A stretch of DNA of 64,000 nt from Bordetella genomosp. 13 (lineage in GTDB: Bacteria; Pseudomonadota; Gammaproteobacteria; Burkholderiales; Burkholderiaceae_B), in contig NZ_CP021111.1 in the NCBI RefSeq assembly GCF_002119665.1, positions 1,860,001 through 1,924,000 on the forward strand. The letters run 5' to 3'. The notes under the pieces were generated by a model. It was given only the letters and a program-made list of their open reading frames with translations, was not told the origin of the DNA and ran no database searches. Below, piece by piece: positions 17,715 to 25,346 of the stretch. A program made the position numbers and the translations under genes. How positions within the stretch are numbered: the first letter of the stretch is position 1; each line of letters starts with the position of its first letter.

Positions 17715-17759
17715 TTCCCGATGCAGTTGCATTCCCGATGCGGTTGCGTCCCCGATGCA
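17715..17759. repeat. 17-bp direct repeat, about 2.6 copies
   Basis: TTCCCGATGCAGTTGCA is followed without gap by TTCCCGATGCGGTTGCG and then by a partial TCCCCGATGCAGG. The repeat lies in the 179-base gap upstream of the sirtuin gene. No function is evident. Confidence 0.8.
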
Positions 17760-17832
17760 GGACGCGCGAAGCGCCAAAAACCGGGACGACAACGGCCCGC
17801 CTCCGGCAGCCATCGCGACGCCGCCCCGGCCT

Positions 17833-18573
17833 TCAACGCACGAGGGTCCCGTCCAGATAGACGGCGCCCACGCCGTCGGCGGCACTGCCATCGAACCCAT
17901 AATGCCGCGCCACCACGAAAGGCGCGCCAGGCCCGGGCTGCACATAAACGCTGACATCGCGAACTGGCATCGGCGTGCCCAGCAACGGCGCGCTGAAACC
18001 CTGTATGCACCGCAACGCGGCCTCCTGCTCCGGGCCGGCCAGCGTGCCCGTCAGCGTGATGTGGAAGACGAACTGCTCCATCACATACGGATAGCCCCAG
18101 CGTTCCAGCATCGCTTCGTGCGATGCGCTCAGCGGCAGCTTGCGGCGCCGCGCCAGTTCGGTCTCGTCGGGCGGGGCACGCCAGTTGTCCAGCCGCCGAA
18201 CGGCCTCGGCCGCAAGCGCCTGCATGGGCGCCTGCTCGGCGGCGTCGCCGGCCAGGCGCCAGGCCAGGAAGCCGCGCAGCGACTGGCATTGCAGGCGCAC
18301 CGCGAACGGGGCCGTCGAGTGCGCGAGGCGGCGCACGGCCTCGTCCAGGCCGGTTGGACTACAGCCCGCGCGCAGGCGGAACGGAGGCTTCAGCGTGGCG
18401 TGCAGGCCGTAGCGGCGCGGCGCCTCGGTCCACGTCCGCTGGCGCGGATCGCCATCCGGCGCCGGCGGCAGCAAGGCGCCGGTGTCGGCGCAGCGGCCCA
18501 GCCATTGCGCGCCTACGCTGCGCCACGGTTCGGGCGGCGCCAGATACAGCGCATAGCGATGGGCGAGCGGCAT
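17833..18573 (-). CDS. DUF1045 2H-phosphoesterase-like phosphonate metabolism protein
   Basis: This 246-residue protein matches the phosphonate-locus DUF1045 group. Two HxT motifs, His58-Ala-Thr60 (YGLHATLKPPF) and His171-Ile-Thr173 (FVFHITLTG), make it a likely member of the 2H phosphoesterase superfamily, which cleaves cyclic phosphodiesters. It begins five bases after the stop of the second PhnM-like gene, so the two are cotranscribed. With no PhnP gene in the window, it could open the ribosyl 1,2-cyclic phosphate made by C-P lyase; that is inference from fold and context. The ATG at 18573 starts the conserved MPLAHRYALYL. Confidence 0.85.
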   Translation of the reverse strand: MPLAHRYALYLAPPEPWRSVGAQWLGRCADTGALLPPAPDGDPRQRTWTEAPRRYGLHATLKPPFRLRAGCSPTGLDEAVRRLAHSTAPFAVRLQCQSLRGFLAWRLAGDAAEQAPMQALAAEAVRRLDNWRAPPDETELARRRKLPLSASHEAMLERWGYPYVMEQFVFHITLTGTLAGPEQEAALRCIQGFSAPLLGTPMPVRDVSVYVQPGPGAPFVVARHYGFDGSAADGVGAVYLDGTLVR

Positions 18574-18578
18574 GGTCT

Positions 18579-19766
18579 TCAGGCCGCCAGCGCGCCGGCA
18601 TGCGGCCGTGCGAAGGACCGGCTGGCATAGCGCAACCGCCCGGCCACGATGGCGGCGCACACGCGGGGCTGCGCCGGATCGCTGTCGTCCACCAGGATCA
18701 GGTCGGCCTTCATGCCGGGCGCCAGTTCGCCGTGGCCGGCCAGGCCCGCGGCGCGCGCCGGGTTGCGCGACACCAGGTGCCATGCGCGCTCCAGCGGCAG
18801 CACGCCGTCGCGCGCCAGCCGCATGACGGCAGCCAGCGGCGCGGGATAGTAGTAGTCGGACGTGAGCACATCGCACAGGCCCGCGCGGATCATGTCGGTG
18901 GCGTTGGGCGCGGCGATATGGCTGCCGCCGCGCACCACGTTGGGGGCCCCGAACACGATGGCATCGCCCAGGTCGCGCGCCACCTGGGCCGCCTCGCGCG
19001 TCAGCGGGAACTCGGCGACGCGGCATCCCAGCTGGTGGTAGTAGCGGCGCGTGGCGCAATCGGGATCGTCGTGCGAGGCGACCTGCAGGCCGGCCTCGCG
19101 CGCGGTATCGGCCAGCGCGCGCATGGCGCCGGCCACTTCGTCCGCGCAGCGCATGGCCCGGCGGATGCGGTCCCGGAAGGTGTCCAGGTCGCACTCGGCG
19201 CGCTCGGCATACTGCAGCAGCTTGCGATCGTCGCCCAGTCGGCGGACCATGGCGGGCAGGTGGTCGTTCAGCGCCAGGAAGCGCACCAGGCCGTCGCGGA
19301 TCCAGGCCTGGGCGGTCTCCACGCCCGCCACGTGATGCGTCTCGAAGCGCAGGTGCACGTGGTGATTCGCGCCCAGCGACGGACGCATGCGGGCCAGCGT
19401 GTCCAGCATGCGCCTCGCATACGATTCGCCGCGCAGCCCGCCTTCCCACGACAGCGTCACGCCGTGGAATTCGGTGGTGATGCCGTTGGACAGCAACTGG
19501 CAGTCCACGTCGCGCAGCGCGTCCTCGTACGGGAACGTGACGCCGGGGCGCGGCATGACGGCGCGTTCGAAGGCGTCGCCATGCAGATCGACGATGCCCG
19601 GCAGCACCAGGAGAGCCGCTGCGTCGAGATGCGCGGCGTCCGCGCTGGCGGGCGCCAGCCGGCCGGCGTCGAAGTCGAATGCGGCGGGACGCAGCCCGCC
19701 CGGCGTCAGCACGCGCGCGCCGCGTATGCCGGCCAACTGATCGGATGATTCGGAATGAGTTTGCAT
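18579..19766 (-). CDS. phnM: PhnM-like amidohydrolase, second copy
   Basis: This 395-residue amidohydrolase is related to alpha-D-ribose 1-methylphosphonate 5-triphosphate diphosphatase. Metal-site motifs are LPGIVDLHGDAFE near residue 60, VASHDDPD in the middle and LTSDYYYP toward the end. It differs clearly from the phnM at 25347-26528 (HGDAFE against HCDAIE, SHDDPD against SHDDDT), so it is a diverged paralogue, not a recent duplicate. It is in one unit with the DUF1045 gene and carries a phn-type operator element 35 bases before its start. The ATG at 19766 has AGGACAGG upstream; an earlier ATG at 19799 overlaps that operator. Confidence 0.88.
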   Translation of the reverse strand: MQTHSESSDQLAGIRGARVLTPGGLRPAAFDFDAGRLAPASADAAHLDAAALLVLPGIVDLHGDAFERAVMPRPGVTFPYEDALRDVDCQLLSNGITTEFHGVTLSWEGGLRGESYARRMLDTLARMRPSLGANHHVHLRFETHHVAGVETAQAWIRDGLVRFLALNDHLPAMVRRLGDDRKLLQYAERAECDLDTFRDRIRRAMRCADEVAGAMRALADTAREAGLQVASHDDPDCATRRYYHQLGCRVAEFPLTREAAQVARDLGDAIVFGAPNVVRGGSHIAAPNATDMIRAGLCDVLTSDYYYPAPLAAVMRLARDGVLPLERAWHLVSRNPARAAGLAGHGELAPGMKADLILVDDSDPAQPRVCAAIVAGRLRYASRSFARPHAGALAA

Positions 19767-19800
19767 GATCGGCCTGTCCTGAAAGGGCTCCGTGACCACC

Positions 19801-19814
19801 AGATGTCTAGATGA
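19801..19814 (-). promoter_or_regulatory. Candidate PhnF operator upstream of second phnM
   Basis: On the minus strand this reads TCATCTAGACATCT. It matches the element upstream of phnG at 12 of 14 positions and lies 35-48 bases before the ATG. Binding by PhnF is inferred. Confidence 0.6.
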
Positions 19815-19840
19815 CTTTGATTCGAGTTCGATAGCGTCGC

Positions 19841-19860
19841 GGCAAGCCAGCCGGCTTGCC
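19841..19860 (-). terminator. Hairpin after phnF, weak terminator candidate
   Basis: GGCAAGCC and GGCTTGCC form a perfect eight-pair stem with a four-base loop ten bases past the phnF stop. No T run follows, so it may be only a pause or RNA-stability element. Confidence 0.35.
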
Positions 19861-19869
19861 GCCGGACGT

Positions 19870-20595
19870 TCAAGCTTCCTCGTCGCCCACCACCAATTGC
19901 ACCCAGTCGCCGCCGAAGCGCGTCACGCTGTACTGCAACGGCGCCTGGCGCACGTCCACGTTCAGCGCCTCGACCTGCAGGATGGGCCGGGTCCTGGGCT
20001 GGCCCAGCAGGCGGGCGGTGTCGGGATCCGGCAAGGTGGCGGTGATGCGTGACCACTTGCGGGTGTAGTCGGCGATGCCGTACTCGGCATAAGCCTTGGA
20101 CACCGAACGCAGCGCGTCCAGCTTTTCCGCCAGGTCGGGAAAGCGCCTGGCGTCGAAGTAATGCTCGGAGACGTCGATGGTGCGCTCGCCGGACTTGCCG
20201 CGCATCTGCACACGCAGCAGCGGCGCGGCGCGAGGCAGCCCCAGATGGCCGGCGGCCTCGGCATTGCGCAGCAACTGCTTGCCCAGAAGCTCGAGGTGGC
20301 CGGGCAGGCCCTGCCGACGCAGGTTCTCGGAAAAGCGCGTCCGCTTGCCGATGGCGTAGTCGATGGCGTGTTCCTGCACGAAGGTGCCGCGGCCCTGCTC
20401 GATGCGCACCAGCCCGCTTTGCTCGAGCTCGCCCATGGCGCGCCGTATCGTGTGGCGATTGACCGCATAGCGCGCCGCCAGCTCGGGCTCGGGCGGCAAT
20501 TGTTCGCCCGGTGAGTACAGCTTCTTGCGTATGTCGGTGGCCAGCAGTTCGCCGATCTGGCGCCACACCGCTACCCCGGAACCTCGCTCGACCAT
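19870..20595 (-). CDS. phnF: PhnF, GntR-family phosphonate regulator
   Basis: This 241-residue HutC-type GntR regulator has an N-terminal winged helix (about 8-78, with PPEPELAARYAVNRHTIRRAM) and a C-terminal UTRA ligand domain (SEHYFDARRFPDL, and VEALNVDVRQAPLQYS). Members with this sequence next to C-P lyase genes are PhnF. It lies between and divergent from the two phn units and would repress both. CAGG lies six bases before the ATG. Its ligand is probably a phosphonate or a C-P lyase intermediate; that is unproven. Confidence 0.9.
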   Translation of the reverse strand: MVERGSGVAVWRQIGELLATDIRKKLYSPGEQLPPEPELAARYAVNRHTIRRAMGELEQSGLVRIEQGRGTFVQEHAIDYAIGKRTRFSENLRRQGLPGHLELLGKQLLRNAEAAGHLGLPRAAPLLRVQMRGKSGERTIDVSEHYFDARRFPDLAEKLDALRSVSKAYAEYGIADYTRKWSRITATLPDPDTARLLGQPRTRPILQVEALNVDVRQAPLQYSVTRFGGDWVQLVVGDEEA

Positions 20596-20720
20596 ATTTG
20601 CCTGCTTGTATTGTGTATTGACGAACCGTCTCGTGCGTTACGCGATTGTGCCGCGATTTTTGCCGCTTGTGCCCAACGCCTGCACACCGCAGCTGTCATC
20701 ACAGATTCACGACGCGGCGC

Positions 20721-20749
20721 TTGAATCCCAACGCGTGAACGATCATACT
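20721..20749 (+). promoter_or_regulatory. Candidate phnG promoter
   Basis: TTGAAT (20721-20726) and CATACT (20744-20749) are 17 bases apart. Transcription would begin at about 20756, directly against the candidate PhnF operator. Confidence 0.5.
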
Positions 20750-20756
20750 ATGCAAA

Positions 20757-20774
20757 TCATCTAGACGTTTAGAG
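20757..20774 (+). promoter_or_regulatory. Candidate PhnF operator upstream of phnG
   Basis: TCATCTAGACGTTTAGAG contains the near-palindrome TCTAGACGTTTAGA (one mismatched pair) and shares TCATCTAGACRTYT with the site before the second phnM. It overlaps the ribosome-binding region of phnG. Confidence 0.6.
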
Positions 20775-20779
20775 GAAAT

Positions 20780-21253
20780 ATGGCGGCTGTCGAAACTGCC
20801 CCTGGCGCGGACCCCGCGCGCCGCAGCTGGATGCGTGTACTGGCGCTGGCCGATGCCTCCGAACTGGAACGCGCGCTATCCGCCCTCGGTCCCCTGCCCC
20901 CACGGCGCTGGCTGCGCAAGCCGGAAACCGGCATGGCCATGGTGCGAGCCCGCACCGGCGGCACCGGCGCGCAGTTCAACCTGGGCGAGATCACCATCAC
21001 CCGCTGCGCGGTCGCCGTGGGCGACGGCGACAGCGTCATGGGCGTGGCCTATGTGCGCGGCCGGGCGGCGCGGCATGCCGAGCAGGCGGCCGTGGCCGAT
21101 GCGTTGCTGCAGCTGCCGCAATGGCGGCTGCGCGTGCAGGCCGACGTCATCGAACCGCTGGCCCGCACCCATGCCGAACGGCGCGCCGCGCGCGCCCGCG
21201 AGGCCGCGCAGACCAAGGTCGACTTCTTCACCCTGGTGCGCGGAGAAGACTGA
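20780..21253 (+). CDS. phnG: C-P lyase subunit PhnG
   Basis: This 157-residue protein is the small subunit of the PhnGHIJ core, which with PhnI transfers methylphosphonate to the ribose of ATP. Family features are RRSWMRVLALADASELERA at the N-terminus, the central GEITITRCAV with GVAYVRGR, and RAARAREAAQTKVDFFTLVRG at the C-terminus (shown here only in part: AAQTKVDFFTLVRGED). AGAGGA precedes the ATG. Its stop overlaps the phnH start by one base. It is the first gene of the seven-gene phnGHIJKLM operon. Confidence 0.95.
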   Translation: MAAVETAPGADPARRSWMRVLALADASELERALSALGPLPPRRWLRKPETGMAMVRARTGGTGAQFNLGEITITRCAVAVGDGDSVMGVAYVRGRAARHAEQAAVADALLQLPQWRLRVQADVIEPLARTHAERRAARAREAAQTKVDFFTLVRGED

Positions 21254-21864
21254 TGCAAGAGGCCATGACCTTCCGCGCGCCGGCCGCCATGCTGCCGGGC
21301 TTCGACGATCCGGTGGCCGGCGCCCAGGCGGTGTTCCGCAACGTGCTGCACGCGCTGTCCCATCCCGGTCGAATCGTTCAGCTGGATCCTGCCTGCGGCG
21401 TGCCGCCCGGCCTGTCCCCCGCGATGACGGCCGTACTGCTTGCCCTGGCCGATGGCGACGCCCCTCTGTGGCTGCCGCCCGGCGCGAGCGGGGACGTCGC
21501 GCGCTTCCTGCGCTTTCACACCGGCAGCCGCGTCATGGGCCGGCCCGCCATGGCGACCTTCGTGGCCATCCCCGCGGGATTCCCCATGCCCGAGTTGGCA
21601 GACCTGAATCCCGGTGACCCTTCCTATCCGGATCGCTCGGCCACGCTGGTGCTGGAAGTGCAGTCGCTGCGGGACGGCACGCCGTACACCCTGTCCGGCC
21701 CGGGCATCCCCGATACGCAGGCGCTGGCAATCCAGGGCCTGCCGCCCGACTTCCCCGTCCAGTGGCAGGCCAACCACGAGCGCTTTCCACTCGGGGTGGA
21801 CATACTGCTGACCAGCGGCCGCCTGCTGTGCGGGCTGCCGCGCACCTGCCGCATGGAGTGCTGA
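21253..21864 (+). CDS. phnH: C-P lyase subunit PhnH
   Basis: This 203-residue core subunit forms the dimeric part of the PhnGHIJ complex. The N-terminal motif GFDDPVAGAQAVFRNVLHALSHPG is characteristic (given in parts: GFDDPVAGAQAVFRN, LHALSHPGR). HTGSRVMGRPAMATFVAI and the terminal LCGLPRTCRME are also conserved. The ATG shares one base with the phnG stop (TGATG), and phnI begins immediately after its stop, so translation of the core subunits is tightly coupled. Confidence 0.95.
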   Translation: MQEAMTFRAPAAMLPGFDDPVAGAQAVFRNVLHALSHPGRIVQLDPACGVPPGLSPAMTAVLLALADGDAPLWLPPGASGDVARFLRFHTGSRVMGRPAMATFVAIPAGFPMPELADLNPGDPSYPDRSATLVLEVQSLRDGTPYTLSGPGIPDTQALAIQGLPPDFPVQWQANHERFPLGVDILLTSGRLLCGLPRTCRMEC

Positions 21865-23004
21865 ATGTACGTAGCCGTCAAGGGTGGCGAGCGGGCCATC
21901 CTGAATTCATACCGACTGCTGGACCAATACCGTCGCGGCGATCCGGCGCTGCCCGAACTGAGCTTGGCACAGATCCAGGCGCAGCTGCCGCTGGCGGTGT
22001 CGCGCGTCATGGCCGAAGGCGCACTGTACGATCCGCATCTGGCCGCGCTGGCCATCAAGCAGGCGGCCGGCGATACGCTCGAGGCGGTCTTCCTGCTGCG
22101 CGCCTACCGCACCACGCTGCCGCGCCTGGGATACACCGAGCCCATCGACACCGGCGCCATGCAGCTGCGGCGCCGCATCTCGTCGACGTTCAAGGATCTG
22201 CCGGGCGGCCAGATGCTCGGTCCCACCTATGACTACACGCAGCGCCTGCTGGACTTCAGCCTGGAGGGGCCCACGGCTACCGACCCTCCACCGGCGGCCG
22301 AGCCGGAAGTCGATAACGGGGCGGCGGACCATGCGATGCCGCGCGTCACCGATCTGCTGCAGCGCGACGCGCTGATCGACAGCGACGTGCCGCCGCCCGG
22401 CGATCCCGCCCCGTTCGACCTGACGCGCCAGCCGCTGGGTTTTCCGGCCGACCGCCCGGCTCGCCTGCAGAACCTGGCCCGCGCCGACGAGGGCTTCCTG
22501 CTTTCCATGGGTTATTCCACGCAGCGCGGCTATGGCAACACGCACCCTTTCGCCGCGGAGATCCGCTACGGCTCCCTGGAAGTGGAAATGATCATCGAGG
22601 AAGTGGACGCCGCGGTGGTGGTCGGCGAGATCGAAGTCACCGAGTGCCAGATGGTCAGCCAGTTTGCGGGCACGGCCCAGGACGGACCGAAGTTCACGCG
22701 CGGCTACGGCCTGGCCTTCGGCTACGGCGAACGCAAGGCGATGTCGATGGCGCTGGTGGACCGCGCACTGCGCGCCGCCGAACTGGGCGAGCCGGCGCTG
22801 GCCCCGGCCAACGACCAGGAGTTCGTGCTGTACCACAGCGACAACGTCGAGGCCTCCGGCTTCGTGCAGCACCTGAAACTGCCGCACTATGTGGACTTCC
22901 AGGCCAATCTGGACCTGCTGCGCCGCATGCGCGCCGAACACGACATGGCCCACGAGTCCCTGCGCCATCCCACGAGCGACGACGCCGAGGCCGCCACACC
23001 ATGA
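21865..23004 (+). CDS. phnI: C-P lyase subunit PhnI
   Basis: This 379-residue subunit is the nucleosidase-like component that, with PhnG, H and L, displaces adenine from ATP to attach methylphosphonate to ribose triphosphate. MYVAVKGGERAI and the following SYRLLDQYRRGD mark the N-terminus. YSTQRGYGNTHPFAAEIR and the histidine-bearing C-terminal region are conserved. GGAG lies six bases before the ATG inside the end of phnH. The phnJ start overlaps its stop by four bases. Length fits the family. Confidence 0.95.
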   Translation: MYVAVKGGERAILNSYRLLDQYRRGDPALPELSLAQIQAQLPLAVSRVMAEGALYDPHLAALAIKQAAGDTLEAVFLLRAYRTTLPRLGYTEPIDTGAMQLRRRISSTFKDLPGGQMLGPTYDYTQRLLDFSLEGPTATDPPPAAEPEVDNGAADHAMPRVTDLLQRDALIDSDVPPPGDPAPFDLTRQPLGFPADRPARLQNLARADEGFLLSMGYSTQRGYGNTHPFAAEIRYGSLEVEMIIEEVDAAVVVGEIEVTECQMVSQFAGTAQDGPKFTRGYGLAFGYGERKAMSMALVDRALRAAELGEPALAPANDQEFVLYHSDNVEASGFVQHLKLPHYVDFQANLDLLRRMRAEHDMAHESLRHPTSDDAEAATP

Positions 23005-23852
23005 ACGCCACCGCCCCGCGCTCCGAGCGAGACCCGCACTACAACTTCGGCTACCTGGACGAATCGACCAAGCGCATGCTGCGCCGCGCGCTGCTCAAGG
23101 CCGTGGCCATTCCCGGCTACCAGGTTCCCTTCGGCAGCCGCGAGATGCCGCTGCCCTACGGCTGGGGCACGGGCGGCATCCAGGTGACCGCCTCGATCAT
23201 CGGCCACGACGACGTGCTGAAAGTCATCGACCAGGGATCGGACGACACCACCAACGCCATCAACATCCGGCGTTTCTTCGGCCGCGTCACCGGCGTGCGC
23301 ACCACCGAATCGACGCGCGAGGCCACCATCATCCAGACCCGCCATCGCATCCCCGAGACGCCGCTGCGCGAAGGCCAGGTCATGGTGTTCCAGGTGCCGA
23401 TCTCCGAGCCGCTGCGCTGGCTCGAGCCCAGCGAGGTCGAGACGCGCACCATGCACGCGCTGGCCGAGTACGGCGCCATGCACGTGCGGCTGTACGAGGA
23501 CATCGCGCGCTACGGCCGCATCGCCACCACCTACGACTACCCCGTCATCGTCAATGGACGCTACATGATGCGCCCCTCGCCCATTCCGAAGTTCGACAAT
23601 CCCAAGCTGGACGCCAACCCCGCGCTGATGCTGTTCGGCGCAGGACGCGAGAAGCGCGTCTACGCCGTGCCGCCCTACACCCGCGTGGCCAGTCTGGAAT
23701 TCGACGACCATCCCTTCACGGTGGAGAAGTGGTCGCATTGCTGCGCGCTGTGCGGCTCGCGCGACAGCTACCTGGACGAGATCATCATGGACGACCGGGG
23801 CACGCGCCGCTTCGTCTGCTCGGACACCGAATACTGCGGCGGGCGCCGATGA
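23001..23852 (+). CDS. phnJ: C-P lyase catalytic radical-SAM subunit PhnJ
   Basis: This 283-residue radical-SAM enzyme breaks the carbon-phosphorus bond of ribose 1-methylphosphonate 5-phosphate. The C-terminal cysteines Cys248, Cys251, Cys273 and Cys279 have the C-x2-C-x21-C-x5-C spacing of the E. coli enzyme, where the first three hold the 4Fe-4S cluster and the last forms the thiyl radical. An extra Cys247 lies directly before the first. The N-terminus NFGYLDESTKRMLRRA and GWGTGGIQVTASIIG are conserved. It is coupled to phnI and phnK by ATGA overlaps. Confidence 0.96.
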   Translation: MNATAPRSERDPHYNFGYLDESTKRMLRRALLKAVAIPGYQVPFGSREMPLPYGWGTGGIQVTASIIGHDDVLKVIDQGSDDTTNAINIRRFFGRVTGVRTTESTREATIIQTRHRIPETPLREGQVMVFQVPISEPLRWLEPSEVETRTMHALAEYGAMHVRLYEDIARYGRIATTYDYPVIVNGRYMMRPSPIPKFDNPKLDANPALMLFGAGREKRVYAVPPYTRVASLEFDDHPFTVEKWSHCCALCGSRDSYLDEIIMDDRGTRRFVCSDTEYCGGRR

Positions 23853-24619
23853 ACGCCCTGCTTTCGGTACGCAACCTGACGCGCACCTGGGACGGCGTGC
23901 ATGGCTGCCGCAACGTCAGTTTCGATCTCTACCCCGGCGAAGTGCTGTGCGTGGTCGGCGAATCGGGCTCGGGCAAGAGCACGCTGCTGCAGGCCCTGTC
24001 CTGGCAAGTCGAGCCCGAGGCGGGCAGCATCTGGTACGACCTGGACCGCAACGGCCTGGTGAACCTGGCGAGCCTGTCCGGCGCGCGGCGCCGGCTGCTG
24101 TCGCGCACCGACTGGGGCTTCGTGCGCCAGCATGCGCGCGACGGCCTGCGTATGCAGGTCAGCGCGGGGGCCAACATCGCAGAGCGGCTGATGGCGGTGG
24201 GCAAGCGGCACTATGGGTCCCTGCGCGGCGCGGCGGCGGATTGGCTGGCCACCATGGAGATCGATGCGGATCGCCTGGACGAGCCGCCGACGGCCTTCTC
24301 GGGCGGCATGCAGCAGCGGCTGCAGATCGCGCGCAACCTGGTCACGCATCCGCGCATGGTGCTGATGGACGAACCCACGGCCTCGCTGGACGTTTCCGTG
24401 CAGGCCCGCCTGCTGGACCTGCTGCGCCGCCTGGTCACCGAACTGAGACTGGCCGCCGTCATCGTCACGCACGACCTGGCGGTGGCGCGGCTGCTGGCGC
24501 AGCGCACCCTGGTGATGCGCGGCGGCGCCGTGGTGGAAAGCGGGCTGACGGACCAGATTCTCGATGATCCCCAGCACCCGTACACGCAGCTGCTGGTCTC
24601 TTCCATTCTGCAGAGCTGA
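23849..24619 (+). CDS. phnK: C-P lyase ABC-type ATPase PhnK
   Basis: This 256-residue ATPase looks like a transporter ATPase but in E. coli binds the PhnGHIJ core instead of a membrane permease. Walker A (GESGSGKST) is near residue 36, the signature is FSGGMQQR, and Walker B is VLMDEPTAS. The phn-specific segment [20 protein letters not shown] is present (here in part: [12 protein letters not shown]). The start overlaps phnJ by four bases and phnL follows within three bases. Confidence 0.94.
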   Translation: MNALLSVRNLTRTWDGVHGCRNVSFDLYPGEVLCVVGESGSGKSTLLQALSWQVEPEAGSIWYDLDRNGLVNLASLSGARRRLLSRTDWGFVRQHARDGLRMQVSAGANIAERLMAVGKRHYGSLRGAAADWLATMEIDADRLDEPPTAFSGGMQQRLQIARNLVTHPRMVLMDEPTASLDVSVQARLLDLLRRLVTELRLAAVIVTHDLAVARLLAQRTLVMRGGAVVESGLTDQILDDPQHPYTQLLVSSILQS

Positions 24620-24621
24620 GC

Positions 24622-25344
24622 ATGACGCCAGGCGACACCATGATCGAAGTGCGCGGCCTGCGCAAGCGGTTCACCCTGCACAATCAAGGCGGCATCGAAC
24701 TGCCGGTGCTGGACGAGGTGAGTTTCGACGCCGCGGCGGGCGACTGCCTGGTGCTGTCCGGGCCGTCGGGCGCGGGCAAGAGCACGCTTCTGCGCTGCCT
24801 GTATGGCAACTACCTGGCCACGGCGGGCAGCATCCGCGTGCGCGACGGCACGCGGTGGACCGACCTGACGCAAGCCACCGAGCAACAGGTGCTGGCGCTG
24901 CGGCGCGAGACGGTCTCGTACGTCAGCCAGTTCCTGCGCGTGATTCCGCGCGTGGGCACGCTGGACGTCGTGGCCGAGCCCCTGCGCCAACGCGGCGCCC
25001 CCGCCGCCGAGGCGCGCGACCGCGCCGCCGCACTGCTGGCGCGCCTGAACGTGCCCGAGCGCCTGTGGGCGCTGGCGCCCGCCACCTTCTCGGGCGGCGA
25101 GCAGCAGCGCGTGAACATCGCGCGCGGCTTCATCGCCGGCCATCCCATTCTGCTGCTCGACGAGCCCACCGCCTCGCTGGATGCCGGCAACCGGGCCGTC
25201 GTGGTGGACCTGATCCGCGAAGCGTTGTCGGCCGGGCGCTGCCTGGTCGGCATCTTCCACGACGAAGCGGTGCGCGACGCCGTCGCCACACGCCTGCTAA
25301 CCTTGCGCGCCGCCGCACCCGCGCCGGCCGCCACCATGGAGTGA
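24622..25344 (+). CDS. phnL: C-P lyase ABC-type ATPase PhnL
   Basis: This 240-residue ATPase pairs with PhnGHI in making ribose 1-methylphosphonate 5-triphosphate. Walker A (GPSGAGKST) is near residue 50, followed by [13 protein letters not shown], a PhnL signature, then [15 protein letters not shown] and Walker [12 protein letters not shown]. The ATG at 24622 follows phnK by two bases; an in-frame ATG at 24640 (MIEVRGLRK) has AGG upstream and is a plausible alternative. The phnM gene begins two bases after its stop. Confidence 0.94.
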   Translation: MTPGDTMIEVRGLRKRFTLHNQGGIELPVLDEVSFDAAAGDCLVLSGPSGAGKSTLLRCLYGNYLATAGSIRVRDGTRWTDLTQATEQQVLALRRETVSYVSQFLRVIPRVGTLDVVAEPLRQRGAPAAEARDRAAALLARLNVPERLWALAPATFSGGEQQRVNIARGFIAGHPILLLDEPTASLDAGNRAVVVDLIREALSAGRCLVGIFHDEAVRDAVATRLLTLRAAAPAPAATME

Positions 25345-25346
25345 GG

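Noticed and set aside
23849..25344. PhnK and PhnL as subunits of an independent ABC importer
   Set aside because: They carry phn-specific segments and lie inside the C-P lyase operon with no permease or binding protein.
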